Source of the DNA: Halomonas sp. TA22
Lineage (GTDB): Bacteria > Pseudomonadota > Gammaproteobacteria > Pseudomonadales > Halomonadaceae
NCBI RefSeq assembly: GCF_013009075.1
Contig: NZ_CP053108.1
Location: forward strand, 3,056,517 to 3,120,516
DNA: 64,000 bases
Direction: 5' to 3'
Below are positions 7,921-18,642 of the stretch, piece after piece. A program made the position numbers and the translations under genes. Below the pieces are notes generated by a model. The model searched no databases. It was not told the DNA's origin and saw nothing but the letters and a program-made list of their open reading frames with translations. The first letter of the stretch is position 1, and every line of letters starts with the position of its first letter.

Positions 7921-10001
7921 TGTCTGCCTCCCACCGTGCTAGTGACCCGCAGCGTGCGATCATCGGGAATTTCAGCTTGGGACATGACCACCAGGTGTCG
8001 CAAGCGGCGGCGCAGGAAACGTGACAGCACGGCACGCAGCGAGTGCTGAACGACGATCACCGGCGGCTCACCACTGCTCTCCTGGCGAGTCAGCGCACGC
8101 TCCGCCTGATCCATCAAGGTCTGCGCCAGACCCGGCTCCAGCGCCCCGCCGTTGTTCAGCGCCTGCATCAGTACTTGTTCGAGCCCTGCATCCAGCCCGA
8201 TCACATGCAACTCATCGCTACCGGGGAACCACTGCTGAGTAATTGCCCGGCTCAGTGCAATGCGTACCATGCCGGTCAGCTCATTGGCATCGCTCTGCTG
8301 CCCGGCATGCTCGGCCAGGGTATCGAGAATGGTACGTAGATCGCGGATCGACACCTCCTCATCGAGCAGGTTCTGCAGCAGGCGCTGCAGCACCGTGAGG
8401 CTGACAAGCTTGGGCACGACATCCTCGACCAGTGTCTTGTTATCCTCGCCCAGCTTATCGAGAAGCTGCTGAACCTCCTGGCGGCCCAGCATCTCGCTCG
8501 AATGCTGGTGAAGTAGGTGATTGAGATGCGTGGCGATCACGGTGCCGGCATCGACAACGGTATAGCCGAATACCTGGGCATGCTCGCGCTGACCGTTCTC
8601 GATCCACACCGCCGGCAAGCCGAATGCGGGATCCTGAGTTGGGGTGCCATCAAGCTGCCCCGAAACCTGGCCCGGGTCGATTGCCAACCATTTACCTGGA
8701 TACGCCTCGCCACGCCCCATCTCGACTCCCTTGAGGGTGATCACGTAGGTATTGGGGCCAAGCTCCAGATTGTCGCGGATATGTACCACAGGGGGCAGGA
8801 AACCGACATCCTGGGCAAACTTCTTGCGCACGCTCTTGATACGCCCCAGCAGCTCCCCTTGTTGACGATGATCGACCAACGCAATCAGGCGATGTCCCAC
8901 TTCCAGGCCCAGGGTATCGACCAACTGCACGTCGTCCCAACTCGCTTCCGGCGTTTCGGGGGCGGGCGGCGGTTCGGCATTGACCTCCTGCTTGATCAGC
9001 TGCTCCTCCTTGCGCCGCATCAGATACCAGGCCAGTCCACCCAGCAGAACGGTAAAGAGCAGGAAGACGAAGTTGGGCATGCCAGGCACCATGCCGAGCA
9101 ATCCCATGACACAGGCCGCAAGGATGAGCACCTGGGGATTGACGAACAGCTGACTGATCATCTGCTGACCGACATCCTGGTCGGTATTGACGCGCGATAC
9201 CGTGACGCCGGCAGCGGTGGAGATCACCAGGGCGGGAATCTGCGCGACCAGGCCATCGCCGATGGTCAGTAGCGTATAGGTGGTGGCCGCATCGCCGAAG
9301 GCCATGCCATGCTGCATCATGCCGATCATCAGACCGCCGATGATATTGACCACCATGATGACCAGGCCGGCCATGGCATCGCCACGCACGAACTTACTGG
9401 CGCCATCCATCGAACCGTAGAAGTCGGCTTCCTGCGAGACTTCGGCGCGTCGCTTGCGTGCATCTTCTTCACCGATCAACCCCGCGTTGAGGTCAGCATC
9501 GATGGCCATCTGCTTACCGGGCATGGCATCGAGTGTGAAACGTGCGCCAACCTCGGCGATACGCCCAGCGCCCTTGGTGATGACCATGAAGTTAATGATG
9601 ACCAGAATCAGGAACACCACCAGACCTACCGCGAAATTGCCGCCGACCAGGAACTGACCGAAGGCTTCGATGACCTTACCAGCCGAGTCCCCCCCCTGAT
9701 GTCCCTCCATTAGCACCACCCGGGTGGAGGCCACGTTGAGAGAGAGACGCAACAGCGTCGTGAACAGTAGCACCGCCGGAAAAGCCGCGAAATCCAGTGG
9801 CTTCTGGGTAAACATGCTGACCAGCAGCACCATGATCGCCAGCGCGATATTAAAGGTAAAGAACAGGTCCAGCGCGAAGGGCGGCAGCGGCAGGATCATC
9901 ATCGACAGAATCATGATGATCAGGATCGGACCGGCCAGCAGCTTCATGCGCACGTCGCTCATCCAGTCACGACGTCCCAGGTAATCACTCAGCGCTCTCA
10001 T
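7917..10001 (-). CDS. flhA: Flagellar export gate protein FlhA
   Basis: Core membrane subunit of the flagellar type III export gate. The N-terminal half has about eight membrane segments (from about residue 20 to 330), including the FHIPEP-type conserved region (ITKGAGRIAEVGARFTLDAMPGKQ within about 145-165, GAMDGASKFV-like segment, VNIIGG). The C-terminal half is the cytoplasmic ring domain that docks chaperone-substrate pairs. Length 694 is normal. Its start codon overlaps the flhB stop and its stop overlaps the flhF start, each by 4 bases, giving a translationally coupled flhB-flhA-flhF-flhG-like operon. Confidence 0.97.
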   Translation of the reverse strand: MRALSDYLGRRDWMSDVRMKLLAGPILIIMILSMMILPLPPFALDLFFTFNIALAIMVLLVSMFTQKPLDFAAFPAVLLFTTLLRLSLNVASTRVVLMEGHQGGDSAGKVIEAFGQFLVGGNFAVGLVVFLILVIINFMVITKGAGRIAEVGARFTLDAMPGKQMAIDADLNAGLIGEEDARKRRAEVSQEADFYGSMDGASKFVRGDAMAGLVIMVVNIIGGLMIGMMQHGMAFGDAATTYTLLTIGDGLVAQIPALVISTAAGVTVSRVNTDQDVGQQMISQLFVNPQVLILAACVMGLLGMVPGMPNFVFLLFTVLLGGLAWYLMRRKEEQLIKQEVNAEPPPAPETPEASWDDVQLVDTLGLEVGHRLIALVDHRQQGELLGRIKSVRKKFAQDVGFLPPVVHIRDNLELGPNTYVITLKGVEMGRGEAYPGKWLAIDPGQVSGQLDGTPTQDPAFGLPAVWIENGQREHAQVFGYTVVDAGTVIATHLNHLLHQHSSEMLGRQEVQQLLDKLGEDNKTLVEDVVPKLVSLTVLQRLLQNLLDEEVSIRDLRTILDTLAEHAGQQSDANELTGMVRIALSRAITQQWFPGSDELHVIGLDAGLEQVLMQALNNGGALEPGLAQTLMDQAERALTRQESSGEPPVIVVQHSLRAVLSRFLRRRLRHLVVMSQAEIPDDRTLRVTSTVGGRQ

Positions 10002-11164
10002 CGAGGCTCCTCGGTTGACTCATCCTGCACCGCTCGGTCATCGAGCTCGGCAGGCACCGGCAGGTCGCTTGGCGTATCAGGCATGGCTTCGCCCTCCTCT
10101 TGTGCCCGCTTCAAACGGAACGCCCAGGCCAGCACTTCGGCCACGGCAGTGTAAAGTTCAAAGGGAATCTCACGATCGAGATCCACATGGTGATAGAGCG
10201 CCCGCGCCAATGGTGGGGCCTCGAGCAGCGGTACGCGATGCTCGAGGCCCAGCTCACGAATGCGTGCTGCCACGGCATCGGCCCCCTTGGCAACCACGCG
10301 TGGCGCAGACATCTTGCCGTCATCGTACTTTAGCGCCACGGCATAGTGGGTAGGGTTGGTGACGATGACATCGGCAGCGGGCACCTTGCTCATCATCCGA
10401 TTACGCGCCATCGCCTGTTGCTGGGAGCGAATCCGCGCCTTCAGGTGCGGGTCACCCTCGGACTCCTTGTGCTCACGCTTGATCTCCTCCTTGCTCATGC
10501 GCATCTTCTTGGCGTGACTCGCCAACTGATAAGGTACGTCGATGAGGATCACCAGCAATAACGTCAGGACGATCAATCCGCAGGCCAGCGCCGCCAGTTG
10601 TAGTGCGCTTGCCAGCGCCTGTTGAACGGGCATGTCCATCAGCCCCATGAACTTGTCGCGATTGGCGCGCAGGAAGAGTACGGCAACCGTGCCCACCAGC
10701 ACCGACTTGGCGATGGCCTTGGCCAGCTCGATCACTGCCTGAAGGCCAAACATGCGCTTCAATCCCTTGAAGAAATTGAGCTTGGAGAGCTGTGGTTTGA
10801 GCGACTTGGCCGAGATCAGCCAGCCTCCGAGCAGCGCCGGTGCCACCATCGCCACGACGGTGAGCAGCAGAAACAGCGGCAGCATGGCAATCAGCGTGCG
10901 CTGACCCAACGTATAGAAGTGAGCCAGCATCGGGATGACCTCGAACGCCTGGCGGCGTTCGAACAGGAATGCCTGCTCCATGACCAACCCCAACTGGTCG
11001 TAGAGCATCGCGCCCATGAACCACATGCCGGCAACGCCCCCGAGCAGCAACATGAAGGTGGTCAATTCACGCGATCGCGCAACCTGGCCCTCCTCACGCG
11101 CCTTTTCAAGGCGCCTGGGCGTGGCCGCTTCGGTCTTTTCCTGATCGCTACTCTCGTCGGCCAT
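9998..11164 (-). CDS. flhB: Flagellar export apparatus switch protein FlhB
   Basis: Membrane protein of the flagellar export gate that switches substrate specificity from rod/hook to filament. Begins with the usual MADESSDQEKTEAATPRRLEKA-like charged start, has four membrane segments (about 35-55, 90-115, 145-165, 190-212), then the cytoplasmic domain with the self-cleavage motif NPTH at 270-273. Length 388 is typical, with a short acidic tail. It follows cheZ after about 135 bases with no obvious terminator, and heads the flhB-flhA-flhF cluster. A separate gene for an FlhB C-terminal-like protein (fhlB) lies at 26935-27222. Confidence 0.97.
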   Translation of the reverse strand: MADESSDQEKTEAATPRRLEKAREEGQVARSRELTTFMLLLGGVAGMWFMGAMLYDQLGLVMEQAFLFERRQAFEVIPMLAHFYTLGQRTLIAMLPLFLLLTVVAMVAPALLGGWLISAKSLKPQLSKLNFFKGLKRMFGLQAVIELAKAIAKSVLVGTVAVLFLRANRDKFMGLMDMPVQQALASALQLAALACGLIVLTLLLVILIDVPYQLASHAKKMRMSKEEIKREHKESEGDPHLKARIRSQQQAMARNRMMSKVPAADVIVTNPTHYAVALKYDDGKMSAPRVVAKGADAVAARIRELGLEHRVPLLEAPPLARALYHHVDLDREIPFELYTAVAEVLAWAFRLKRAQEEGEAMPDTPSDLPVPAELDDRAVQDESTEEPR

Positions 11165-11299
11165 GGCCTTTCAGCATCATCCGGGGGGAGGTGGAGGATG
11201 CCATTGTCGAGAATGTCGCGGGGGAGCCATACGCGAAAAAGCGCGGCGAATCGTGCGTTAATTCACGACTACCGCGCAGGGAGGAAGGAAAGGAGGTGC

Positions 11300-11983
11300 C
11301 TAGAAACCCAGTTCGTCGAGCAGATCGTCGACCTGATCCTGGCTGCTGACCACATCGGGGCCATCGGGCTTGATCTGGGGGCCATTGAGCAGTGACTCCT
11401 CGCGTTTCTTGGCATCGGCCTGCCACTGGCCTTCGGCGCGCCGCTGCATCTGCTCTCGCTCATGCCCTTCCGGCACATTGTCGAGCAGCACCTGTACCAA
11501 CTGATGCTCGATCGCTCGGATGACCTCCATCATCTTCTTGATCACCTGACCCGTCAGGTCCTGGAAGTCCTGGGCCATCAGGATCTCCATGAGTTCGGTG
11601 TTGGTGGCCTGGGTCTGCTTGGGCACGTGCACCAGATAGTCACGCGTATCGCGGACCAGCTGCTTGGCCTGGTCGAGCTCCATGGGATCCTCGAACCATG
11701 CCTGCCACTGCTTATCCAGCGTCTCGGCGCGAGCGCCCAGTTCATCCTGAATCGGCTGGGCCCGGTCGATGGCATTCAGTGCACGTTCGGCGGCCTGCTC
11801 GGTCATCGCCGCTACATAATTCAATCGGTCGCGGGCATCGGGGATCGCTTCGGCCGCCCTCTCTATCTCCTTGTCCAGCCCCAGTTCACGCATGCTTTCG
11901 CGCAGCATACGGGTGAGCGAACCGATCCGCTGCACCAGATCATCGGGGTGGGTTTGAGTCTGGTTGGCTGCATTACCACTCAT
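11300..11983 (-). CDS. cheZ: Protein phosphatase CheZ
   Basis: Removes the phosphate from CheY-P and so resets motor switching. The long helical body carries the catalytic segment with acidic residue and Gln ([20 protein letters not shown], about 140-160), and the extreme C-terminus [11 protein letters not shown] is the CheY-binding peptide of the family. The start at 11983 (MSGNAANQ) is preferred to 12001 because AGGAGA sits 8 bases ahead of it. Length 227. Directly follows cheY, as in enteric bacteria and pseudomonads. Confidence 0.96.
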   Translation of the reverse strand: MSGNAANQTQTHPDDLVQRIGSLTRMLRESMRELGLDKEIERAAEAIPDARDRLNYVAAMTEQAAERALNAIDRAQPIQDELGARAETLDKQWQAWFEDPMELDQAKQLVRDTRDYLVHVPKQTQATNTELMEILMAQDFQDLTGQVIKKMMEVIRAIEHQLVQVLLDNVPEGHEREQMQRRAEGQWQADAKKREESLLNGPQIKPDGPDVVSSQDQVDDLLDELGF

Positions 11984-12036
11984 TATTGTGTCTCCTGGCA
12001 TTCGGCACCTGGGCTTTCATCGTCATCACCAGTGAA

Positions 12037-12426
12037 TCACATACCCAACTTTTCGAAGATCTTGTTGAGCTTCTCTTCGAGAGTGGCAGCGGTAAAAGGT
12101 TTGACCACATAGCCGTTGGCGCCCGCCTGGGCAGCGGCAATGATGTTTTCCTTCTTGGCCTCGGCGGTCACCATCAATACAGGAAGGTGCTTGAGCGCAT
12201 CATCGGCACGGATCTGCTTGAGCATCTCCAACCCGTCCAGGTTGGGCATGTTCCAGTCGGACACCACGAACTCGAATGCGCCGCTTCTGAGCTTGGCGAG
12301 CCCCTCCTGGCCATCCTCGGCTTCATCCACATTGGTGAAGCCAAGCTCCTTCAACAGGCCGCGAACGATACGGCGCATGGTAGGAAAGTCGTCAACCACC
12401 AGAATACTCATGTTCTTGTCGGCCAT
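12037..12426 (-). CDS. cheY: Chemotaxis response regulator CheY
   Basis: Single-domain receiver that, when phosphorylated by CheA, binds FliM at the motor. All key residues keep E. coli numbering: Asp12, Asp13, phosphorylated Asp57 (VVSDWNMPN), Thr87 and Lys109 (VVKPF). 129 residues. The gene stands between a receptor gene and cheZ; a GGTCGGC/GCCGACC hairpin at 12461-12478 lies in the 63-base gap upstream, without a T-run. Confidence 0.98.
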   Translation of the reverse strand: MADKNMSILVVDDFPTMRRIVRGLLKELGFTNVDEAEDGQEGLAKLRSGAFEFVVSDWNMPNLDGLEMLKQIRADDALKHLPVLMVTAEAKKENIIAAAQAGANGYVVKPFTAATLEEKLNKIFEKLGM

Positions 12427-12489
12427 TTTAACTCCTCGTTACGTCATGGCTGTCAGGTTTGGTCGGCCATTGCCGACCCTCATGTCTTT

Positions 12490-14220
12490 CTAGAACTCTT
12501 CCCAATCGTCCTCAGTCACCAGCGCCTTGCGCTTGGTGTCCTGACTGGCGGGGGAGCTATGCGTCTCGGAAATCCGCTTCGGTGTCCTACCTGCTTCCGC
12601 TTGACTGAACGCTGGCAGTGCTGTCGCTCCACCATGACCAAGGGCGACCGAGGCGTGTTCACTCCCCGCAAGGCGGAACACCGCGACAGCCTGCTCTAGG
12701 CGATTGGCCTGCTCCTCCAGCGAGACAGCGGCAGCGGCAGCCTGCTGGACCAGCGAGGCGTTCTGCTGGGTCACTTCATCCATCTGGCTCACCGCCAGGG
12801 TGACCTGCTCGATACCGTCGCTCTGCTCCTGCGAGGCAGCGGAAATCTCATCCATGATGTCGGTGACCCGCTTCACGGAGGAGACCACCTCACGCATGGT
12901 CGCCCCCGCCTGCTCGACCAGGTTCGAGCCCTCTTGTACCTGTGCGGCTGAGCCCTCGATCAGCGTCTTGATCTGCTTGGCGGCATCGGCACTGCGCCCT
13001 GCCAGGTTGCGCACCTCGCCTGCCACCACCGCGAAGCCACGCCCTTGCTCACCGGCACGCGCCGCTTCCACCGAGGCATTCAACGCCAGGATATTGGTCT
13101 GGAAAGCGATGGAGTCGATGACACCGATGATGTCGGCAACTTTCTTGGAGCTACTGGTAATGCCCTCCATGGTGGTGATGACCTGCCCGACCACTTCGCC
13201 GCCACGGCCAGCAGTGGTGGAAGCTTCCAGTGCCAAACTACTGGCTTGACGCGCATTGTCGGCGTTCTGCTTCACCGTGGCGGTCAACTGCTCCATGCTG
13301 CTCGCAGTCTCCTGAAGCGATGCTGCCTGCTGTTCGGTCCGCGAGGAGAGATCGGCATTGCCGCTGGCGATTTCGCGTGTGCCGACATGGATGGAGCTAC
13401 TACTGCCACGCACGGTACTGACGGTACTGGAGAGGCCCTGCTGCATGTCGCGCATGGCAGCGAAAAGACGGCTGATTTCGTTACGTCCCTCGACGCCGAT
13501 CTGATGGGACAGATCCGCCTTGGCGATATACTCAAGATTCATAACCGCATCATTGATGGGGCGGATGATAATGCGGCGAAGCCCGATGTAGATCAGGCCA
13601 AGCAGAACCAGGGTGATCAACAATATCGCCCCGCCAATCCAGGCAAAGCGATCCGTCTGCGCATCGTAGCGACTCAATTGATCGGCCGTCATTTGCGAGG
13701 CGTAATCGAAGAAAGCGGTAGTGCTGGCAGCCAGTGCCTGACCCGGCTCGACGAGCTGCTCGCGTAGACGAGAGAAGCCAGGTGTATTCATTTGATCCAC
13801 CGCATCGAGCTGCTCACGCGAGAGTTCCAGCACTTCGCGAAATGCCGCTTCGAGAATCTCGGCATAAGCTTGCCCCTGGGGAGCTTTGGGTGCCGCCATG
13901 AAATTTTCGAGGCGCTGTTCGGCGCGATTGAGCAGATCCTCTGCGATCGCCATCTCTTCATTCGCCGCTGCCATGCGCCCCAGCATGATCTGATTGAGGG
14001 ACACCTCCAGGCTAACGCGGGCACTATTGAGCAGCGCATCGCCGCGATTGATCTGATTGAGCTGACGATCGCTTACCAGCGAGAGCCGCTGTATCGAGTC
14101 GTCTGCCCCCTTGGAAGCCACCACACCCAATACAGCAACCGTTCCAATGAACAGCGCAAACAAGACGAGCACACAACTCATGATGACGTTAATACTGAGA
14201 TTGCGTAGTAATCGCAACAT
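12490..14220 (-). CDS. Methyl-accepting chemotaxis protein (Tar-like, four-helix bundle sensor)
   Basis: Transmembrane chemoreceptor. TM1 about 10-35, periplasmic helical ligand domain about 36-190, TM2 about 192-214, HAMP about 215-268, then the coiled-coil signalling domain with the conserved tip ([20 protein letters not shown], about residues 375-395). The C-terminus ends DDWEEF, matching the xWxxF tether that recruits CheR and CheB. 576 residues. The ligand cannot be told from sequence. It follows cheB by about 50 bases and precedes cheY, so it is probably read from the sigma-28 promoter upstream of cheB. Confidence 0.93.
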   Translation of the reverse strand: MLRLLRNLSINVIMSCVLVLFALFIGTVAVLGVVASKGADDSIQRLSLVSDRQLNQINRGDALLNSARVSLEVSLNQIMLGRMAAANEEMAIAEDLLNRAEQRLENFMAAPKAPQGQAYAEILEAAFREVLELSREQLDAVDQMNTPGFSRLREQLVEPGQALAASTTAFFDYASQMTADQLSRYDAQTDRFAWIGGAILLITLVLLGLIYIGLRRIIIRPINDAVMNLEYIAKADLSHQIGVEGRNEISRLFAAMRDMQQGLSSTVSTVRGSSSSIHVGTREIASGNADLSSRTEQQAASLQETASSMEQLTATVKQNADNARQASSLALEASTTAGRGGEVVGQVITTMEGITSSSKKVADIIGVIDSIAFQTNILALNASVEAARAGEQGRGFAVVAGEVRNLAGRSADAAKQIKTLIEGSAAQVQEGSNLVEQAGATMREVVSSVKRVTDIMDEISAASQEQSDGIEQVTLAVSQMDEVTQQNASLVQQAAAAAVSLEEQANRLEQAVAVFRLAGSEHASVALGHGGATALPAFSQAEAGRTPKRISETHSSPASQDTKRKALVTEDDWEEF

Positions 14221-14273
14221 GACGGTTTCCCTTTGTGGATACTGGCTGTTTATTATCGTGATTGGTGTCTGAC

Positions 14274-15335
14274 CTAGACGCGCTGGGCTCGTCCGGAGGC
14301 GGCCACCAGGGCCATCAGGCGAGAGGCGATGTCATCAAGGGTAACCACTTCACAGGCCCCACCCAGCGCAATCGCCTCGCGCGGCATGCCGAAGACCACG
14401 CAGCTCGCCTCGTCTTGAGCAAGCGTCACCGAGCCGGCGCGCCGCATCTCGAGCAGACCCTGCGCACCGTCTTTGCCCATACCCGTCAACAGCACGCCTA
14501 TCGCATTGCGGCCGGCGGCCTTGGCGGCGGAGTTGAATAACACATCCACCGAGGGGCGATGGCGGTTGACCGGAGGTCCGTCGTCGAGATGGACCACATA
14601 GTTGGCGCCGCTTCGCGCAAGCGACAGATGCTGGTCGCCAGGGGCGATATAGGCGTGGCCAGGCAGCACCCGCTCGCCATGCTCGGCCTCCTTGACGCTG
14701 ATACGGCATAACTTGTTGAGCCGCTCGGCAAAGGAGCGAGTGAATCCGCCGGGCATATGCTGGGTAATCATGATCGCCGGGCTATTGGCGGGCAGTGGCT
14801 CCAGCACATGGCGTATCGCTTCGGTGCCACCGGTCGAGGCACCAATGATCAACAACTTCTCACTGGAAATCAGCGGTGCCTTGAGTGCCGCGGGTGGCGG
14901 CGTATTGGCTCGGCGCGCTTGGCGTGGCCGCGACCTTGCCGCCGCCCGGATCTTCTCGGCGATCAGGTCCGAATAGTCGAGCATGCCGCTACGAATTCCC
15001 AGCGATGGCTTGGCCAGGAAGTCGACCGCGCCTAGCTCCAGCGCCCTCAAGGTGACTTCCGACCCCGACTGAGTCAGTGATGACACCATCAGTACCGGCA
15101 TGGGCCGAAGCCTCATCAGACGCTCGAGAAAATCGAGCCCATCCATGCGCGGCATCTCTACGTCCAGCGTCAACACATCGGGATTATGCTGCTTGATCAG
15201 GTCACGTGCGGCGATGGGGTCGGGGGCAACCGCCACCACTTCCATATCGTCGTGCTCATTGATGATCTCGGTCATCAAGTCACGAATCAGCGCCGAATCG
15301 TCGACACACAACACTTTGATCCTGGCTGCGCTCAA
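14274..15335 (-). CDS. cheB: Chemotaxis response regulator protein-glutamate methylesterase CheB
   Basis: Removes methyl groups from (and deamidates) chemoreceptors. Receiver domain about 5-125 with phosphorylated Asp58 ([12 protein letters not shown]) and Lys in FLAKPS; methylesterase domain about 155-345 with the catalytic Ser in GASTGGTEA, His in TQHMPGGFT and Asp in [10 protein letters not shown]. 353 residues. The start is a TTG at 15335 with AGGAGAG five bases ahead. A sigma-28 promoter lies at 15403-15429, so cheB can be transcribed apart from cheR upstream. Confidence 0.96.
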   Translation of the reverse strand: MSAARIKVLCVDDSALIRDLMTEIINEHDDMEVVAVAPDPIAARDLIKQHNPDVLTLDVEMPRMDGLDFLERLMRLRPMPVLMVSSLTQSGSEVTLRALELGAVDFLAKPSLGIRSGMLDYSDLIAEKIRAAARSRPRQARRANTPPPAALKAPLISSEKLLIIGASTGGTEAIRHVLEPLPANSPAIMITQHMPGGFTRSFAERLNKLCRISVKEAEHGERVLPGHAYIAPGDQHLSLARSGANYVVHLDDGPPVNRHRPSVDVLFNSAAKAAGRNAIGVLLTGMGKDGAQGLLEMRRAGSVTLAQDEASCVVFGMPREAIALGGACEVVTLDDIASRLMALVAASGRAQRV

Positions 15336-15402
15336 GTCAGCTCTCCTTAAACCGTGTCGACGCAGCCGATGGCCAGCGCGACGTTCAACTTTCTAGATGG
15401 AG

Positions 15403-15429
15403 TTATCGGCAGCGGGGCTCTGCCCTTTA
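15403..15429 (-). promoter_or_regulatory. Sigma-28 (FliA) promoter for cheB
   Basis: On the minus strand: TAAAGGGC, 11-base spacer, perfect GCCGATAA. It lies 68 bases before the cheB start in the cheR-cheB gap and should drive cheB, the next receptor, cheY and cheZ. Confidence 0.8.
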
Positions 15430-15497
15430 GCGATAAACCATAAACTCAATGCACTTGGCGCTGCGCATATATCCGCCTCACCGGCAGACGTTAGTTA

Positions 15498-16391
15498 TTA
15501 ACGGCGTGGTGGAGCCAGGACATAGACGGTCTGCCCCCGCAGCCGGAATGCGTCGCTGATATAGGAGAAGTTCTCGGAGTGACCGGCAAACAGCAAACCA
15601 TCGGGTTTCAACAGCGGTGCAAAGCGTTCGAGAATCCGCGTCTGGGTCTGCTTGTCGAAGTAGATCATGACGTTGCGACAGAAGATCGCATCGAAAGGGC
15701 CCTTTACCGACCAGTTGGGCGCCAGCAGATTGAGAGGTTCGAACTCCACCATCTGGCTCACTTCCGGCCTGACGCGAGCAAGCCCGGCCCGTTCGCCACT
15801 GCCTTTTAGAAAGAAGCGCTTGATGCGCGCCTCGTCGAGCTTGCGCACCTGTTCCATGGGGTAGATTCCCGCTCGAGCGCGAGCCAGCGCCTCGGTATCG
15901 ATATCGGTTGCGACGATCTTGGCATCCTTCGCCTTGGGACCCAGCGCCTCGAGCAGCGTCATGGCGAGCGTATAGGGCTCCTCTCCCGTGGAGGCCGCCG
16001 CACACCAGATACGTACCGGCCCCGGCAGCTTGACGACATGTTCGGCAAGTAACGGAAAATGGTGTGCCTCGCGAAAGAAGGCGGTGAGGTTGGTCGTCAG
16101 GGCATTGGTAAAGGCTTCCCACTCACGGGCAGCCGGTTGCCGTTCCAGACGGGCGAGATAGTCGCCAAAACGGGTCAGACCATGGTGACGCAGCCGTTTG
16201 GCGAGACGGCTGTAGACCATCTCGCGCTTGTGCTCCGCCAACACGATGCCGGCTCGCTCATAGATCAACTGACGGATGCGCGTGAAATCGCTATCGGTCA
16301 ATTCCAGATCCCGCTCGAGGCTTCCCGGAGAGGACCAGGAGCCGGCTGCTTGAACCGGCGGTGCCTGAAATTCGCTCAAAATGCTTGCCAC
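15498..16391 (-). CDS. cheR: Chemotaxis protein methyltransferase CheR
   Basis: SAM-dependent methyltransferase that methylates glutamates of the receptors. N-terminal helical domain (about 25-90), then a Rossmann-type domain with the SAM site around RIWCAAASTGEEPYTLAM (two halves of the motif), ATDIDTEAL, and FCRNVMIYFD, all characteristic. 297 residues. The gene overlaps the 3' end of the PAS receptor gene by 16 bases; the start is either GTG 16391 or TTG 16379 (GAGGAG nearby fits the latter better). Three receptors encoded here end in the pentapeptide that tethers this enzyme. Confidence 0.96.
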   Translation of the reverse strand: MASILSEFQAPPVQAAGSWSSPGSLERDLELTDSDFTRIRQLIYERAGIVLAEHKREMVYSRLAKRLRHHGLTRFGDYLARLERQPAAREWEAFTNALTTNLTAFFREAHHFPLLAEHVVKLPGPVRIWCAAASTGEEPYTLAMTLLEALGPKAKDAKIVATDIDTEALARARAGIYPMEQVRKLDEARIKRFFLKGSGERAGLARVRPEVSQMVEFEPLNLLAPNWSVKGPFDAIFCRNVMIYFDKQTQTRILERFAPLLKPDGLLFAGHSENFSYISDAFRLRGQTVYVLAPPRR

Positions 16392-18565
16392 TCCTCAGTA
16401 TCGGCAACCGTAGATTCCTTCGGTTGCCGAATCACACCCTGACTGGATGGAGGCAAGACCCCAGAGGGCTTACCCGGCCTGTTTTTGTTGCTGTCGTCCT
16501 TTAGCGGCAGAACCGGATGGCCCGCCACTTGGGTCACCTGCTCGGCACCTGACCCACCTAGCCGGAAGGCGGATACCGCGATCGAGAGCAGTCGCGCCTG
16601 CCGCTCCAGTTCGGCGGCGGCTTGGGCACTTGCCTGGACCCGCGCGGCATTCTGCTGAGTCACTTGGTCCATCTCGACGATGGCCTGATTGATCTCGGCA
16701 ATGCCACCGTTCTGTTCCTCGGAGGCGGCTGTGATTTCACTCATGATGTCGTTGACACGAGTCGTCGTCATGACCACCGCCTCGATGGCGCCTTCCGCCC
16801 GCTTCACCACCTCGGCCCCGCCATTGATCTCTCTGGAGGAGGTATCGATCAGTGACCGAATCTCCTTCGCGGCATTGGCGCTGCGCCCCGCCAGGCTGCG
16901 CACCTCGTCAGCCACCACCGCAAACCCCCGCCCCTGCTCCCCTGCCCGTGCTGCCTCAACCGAGGCGTTCAAGGCAAGGATGTTGGTTTGAAAGGCGATC
17001 GAATCGATCGTATCTATGATATCGGCCATTTGGCGCGAACTTTGAGTAATTCGCCGCATGGTTTCGACCACCTGATTCATCAGATCACCCGTTTCGCGTA
17101 CCCGAGTCGCATTTTCGGTGGCAAGACCTCCAGCCTGGCGGGCGTTATCGGTGTTCTGTTGAACGGTCGTGGTCATCTGCTCCATGCTCGACGCCGTCTG
17201 CTGTAGCGATGCTGCCTGCTGCTCGGTGCGAGAGGCGAGGTCATCGTTGCCAAGGGCAATGTCTCGGGCAGCGGGGGTGACGACACCGATTCCGCCCTGC
17301 ACATCCGTCACGATACTGCCAAGGCTCTTGCGCATGATGTCCAGCGCGGCAACCAAGCGGCCAACCTCGTCGTTACGCTGACTCGGCACCTGGGCAGCAA
17401 GGTTCCCCGAGGCGATCTGCAGGGTGAAGGCGAGCGACTCGCGCAGCGGCCTGAGCAGCGCACGCATGGTCAGGGCGCCAATGATCACCATCACGACCAG
17501 ACCCAGTGCGAGCAAGGAGAGCAGCGTGAGCCATACCAGCCGCTGCCCTTGCCGTGCTTCTGCGGCAAGACGCTGTGCTGCAGCCTGCTTTTCCGCCACC
17601 AAGACGTTGATCTCCTCGCCAAGGGCGGGCCCCACCACCTGCATGACTTCGGTATTGGCGACATAACCCGCGTAGGAGTCTCGTGTCTTGAGGCTATCGA
17701 CGGCGGCGTGGATTCCATTCTCGATATAGTGCTCGATCCGTTCGCCGAAGAGGCGCACTTGTTCGCTCTGATTGATATCGCGCGCGCTGAACTGCGCCCA
17801 GACCTGGCGCAGCTCTGCGACCAGCTGCTCGCTTGCCGCCTCGACACTGGGAATGTCGGCCGATCGAGGGTTGCTGATGGGGCGCTCGAGCTGCTGGCGC
17901 CCTCGTGCCAGCAATTGATCGATACTTTGCAGCCTCGCGACATCTTCGAGGCCATCATCGTTGAGACGTTGCAAGCGCTCACCGGCAACCTGCAGGCCAT
18001 ACAGCCCGACCCCTCCGCTGACCGCCAGCAATGTGACCGCGACCCCCACCATGGCGACCAGCCGTGCACGCATGGTGCGCAGGTTGATCCGCCCTGCAAC
18101 ACCCGCCACGCCTCGCTTGCGCAATTGACCGCGATTGAGCGTTAGATGTCTGGCCCTGCCCTCGCGCATCTCGCGATAGGCCTGCTCCGCCTGTGCGATC
18201 GCCTCTCTCGTGGTCTTGATGCGCATCGAGGCGTAGCCCACTACGTTTCCCTCCTCGAGGATCGGCGTGACCCGCGCGTCGACCCAGTAGTGGTCGCCGT
18301 TCTTGCATCGGTTCTTTACCAGTCCATTCCAGCTTTTACCCGCCGCCAACGTCTCCCAGAGGTTGGCAAACGCCTCCACTGGCATATCGGGATGGCGCAC
18401 CAGATTATGGGGCGAGCCGATCAGCTCATCCTGGCGGTAACCGCTGACCTCGACGAAAGCCGGGTTGGCATAAGTGATCCGACCTTTTAGGTCGGTGCGG
18501 GAAATCAGGAAATGACCCTCCTGAAGCTCGACTTCCCGCTGGGAAACAGGCTGGTTGTTGCGCAT
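16376..18565 (-). CDS. PAS-domain methyl-accepting chemotaxis protein (Aer-like with periplasmic domain)
   Basis: Chemoreceptor with an Aer-type PAS domain at the N-terminus (about 10-125; ITYANPAFVEVSGY, NLVRHPDMP, GDHYWVDARVTP), which in Aer binds FAD and senses redox state. Unlike E. coli Aer it then has TM1 (about 160-185), an extended periplasmic helical region of about 165 residues, TM2 (about 350-375), HAMP and a full signalling domain (tip [20 protein letters not shown]). It ends EEWQAF, a CheR/CheB tether that Aer lacks. The start is set at 18565 (MRNNQPVS) since TGGAG lies 8 bases upstream; 729 residues. Probably integrates internal redox with an external cue. Confidence 0.92.
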   Translation of the reverse strand: MRNNQPVSQREVELQEGHFLISRTDLKGRITYANPAFVEVSGYRQDELIGSPHNLVRHPDMPVEAFANLWETLAAGKSWNGLVKNRCKNGDHYWVDARVTPILEEGNVVGYASMRIKTTREAIAQAEQAYREMREGRARHLTLNRGQLRKRGVAGVAGRINLRTMRARLVAMVGVAVTLLAVSGGVGLYGLQVAGERLQRLNDDGLEDVARLQSIDQLLARGRQQLERPISNPRSADIPSVEAASEQLVAELRQVWAQFSARDINQSEQVRLFGERIEHYIENGIHAAVDSLKTRDSYAGYVANTEVMQVVGPALGEEINVLVAEKQAAAQRLAAEARQGQRLVWLTLLSLLALGLVVMVIIGALTMRALLRPLRESLAFTLQIASGNLAAQVPSQRNDEVGRLVAALDIMRKSLGSIVTDVQGGIGVVTPAARDIALGNDDLASRTEQQAASLQQTASSMEQMTTTVQQNTDNARQAGGLATENATRVRETGDLMNQVVETMRRITQSSRQMADIIDTIDSIAFQTNILALNASVEAARAGEQGRGFAVVADEVRSLAGRSANAAKEIRSLIDTSSREINGGAEVVKRAEGAIEAVVMTTTRVNDIMSEITAASEEQNGGIAEINQAIVEMDQVTQQNAARVQASAQAAAELERQARLLSIAVSAFRLGGSGAEQVTQVAGHPVLPLKDDSNKNRPGKPSGVLPPSSQGVIRQPKESTVADTEEWQAF

Positions 18566-18642
18566 CGTTACGCTCCATGCAATAAAGCCTGCGCCAGCGC
18601 AGGCAGGTGTTAGTGTTGTTATGAGCGGTGCGTGCAATCTTG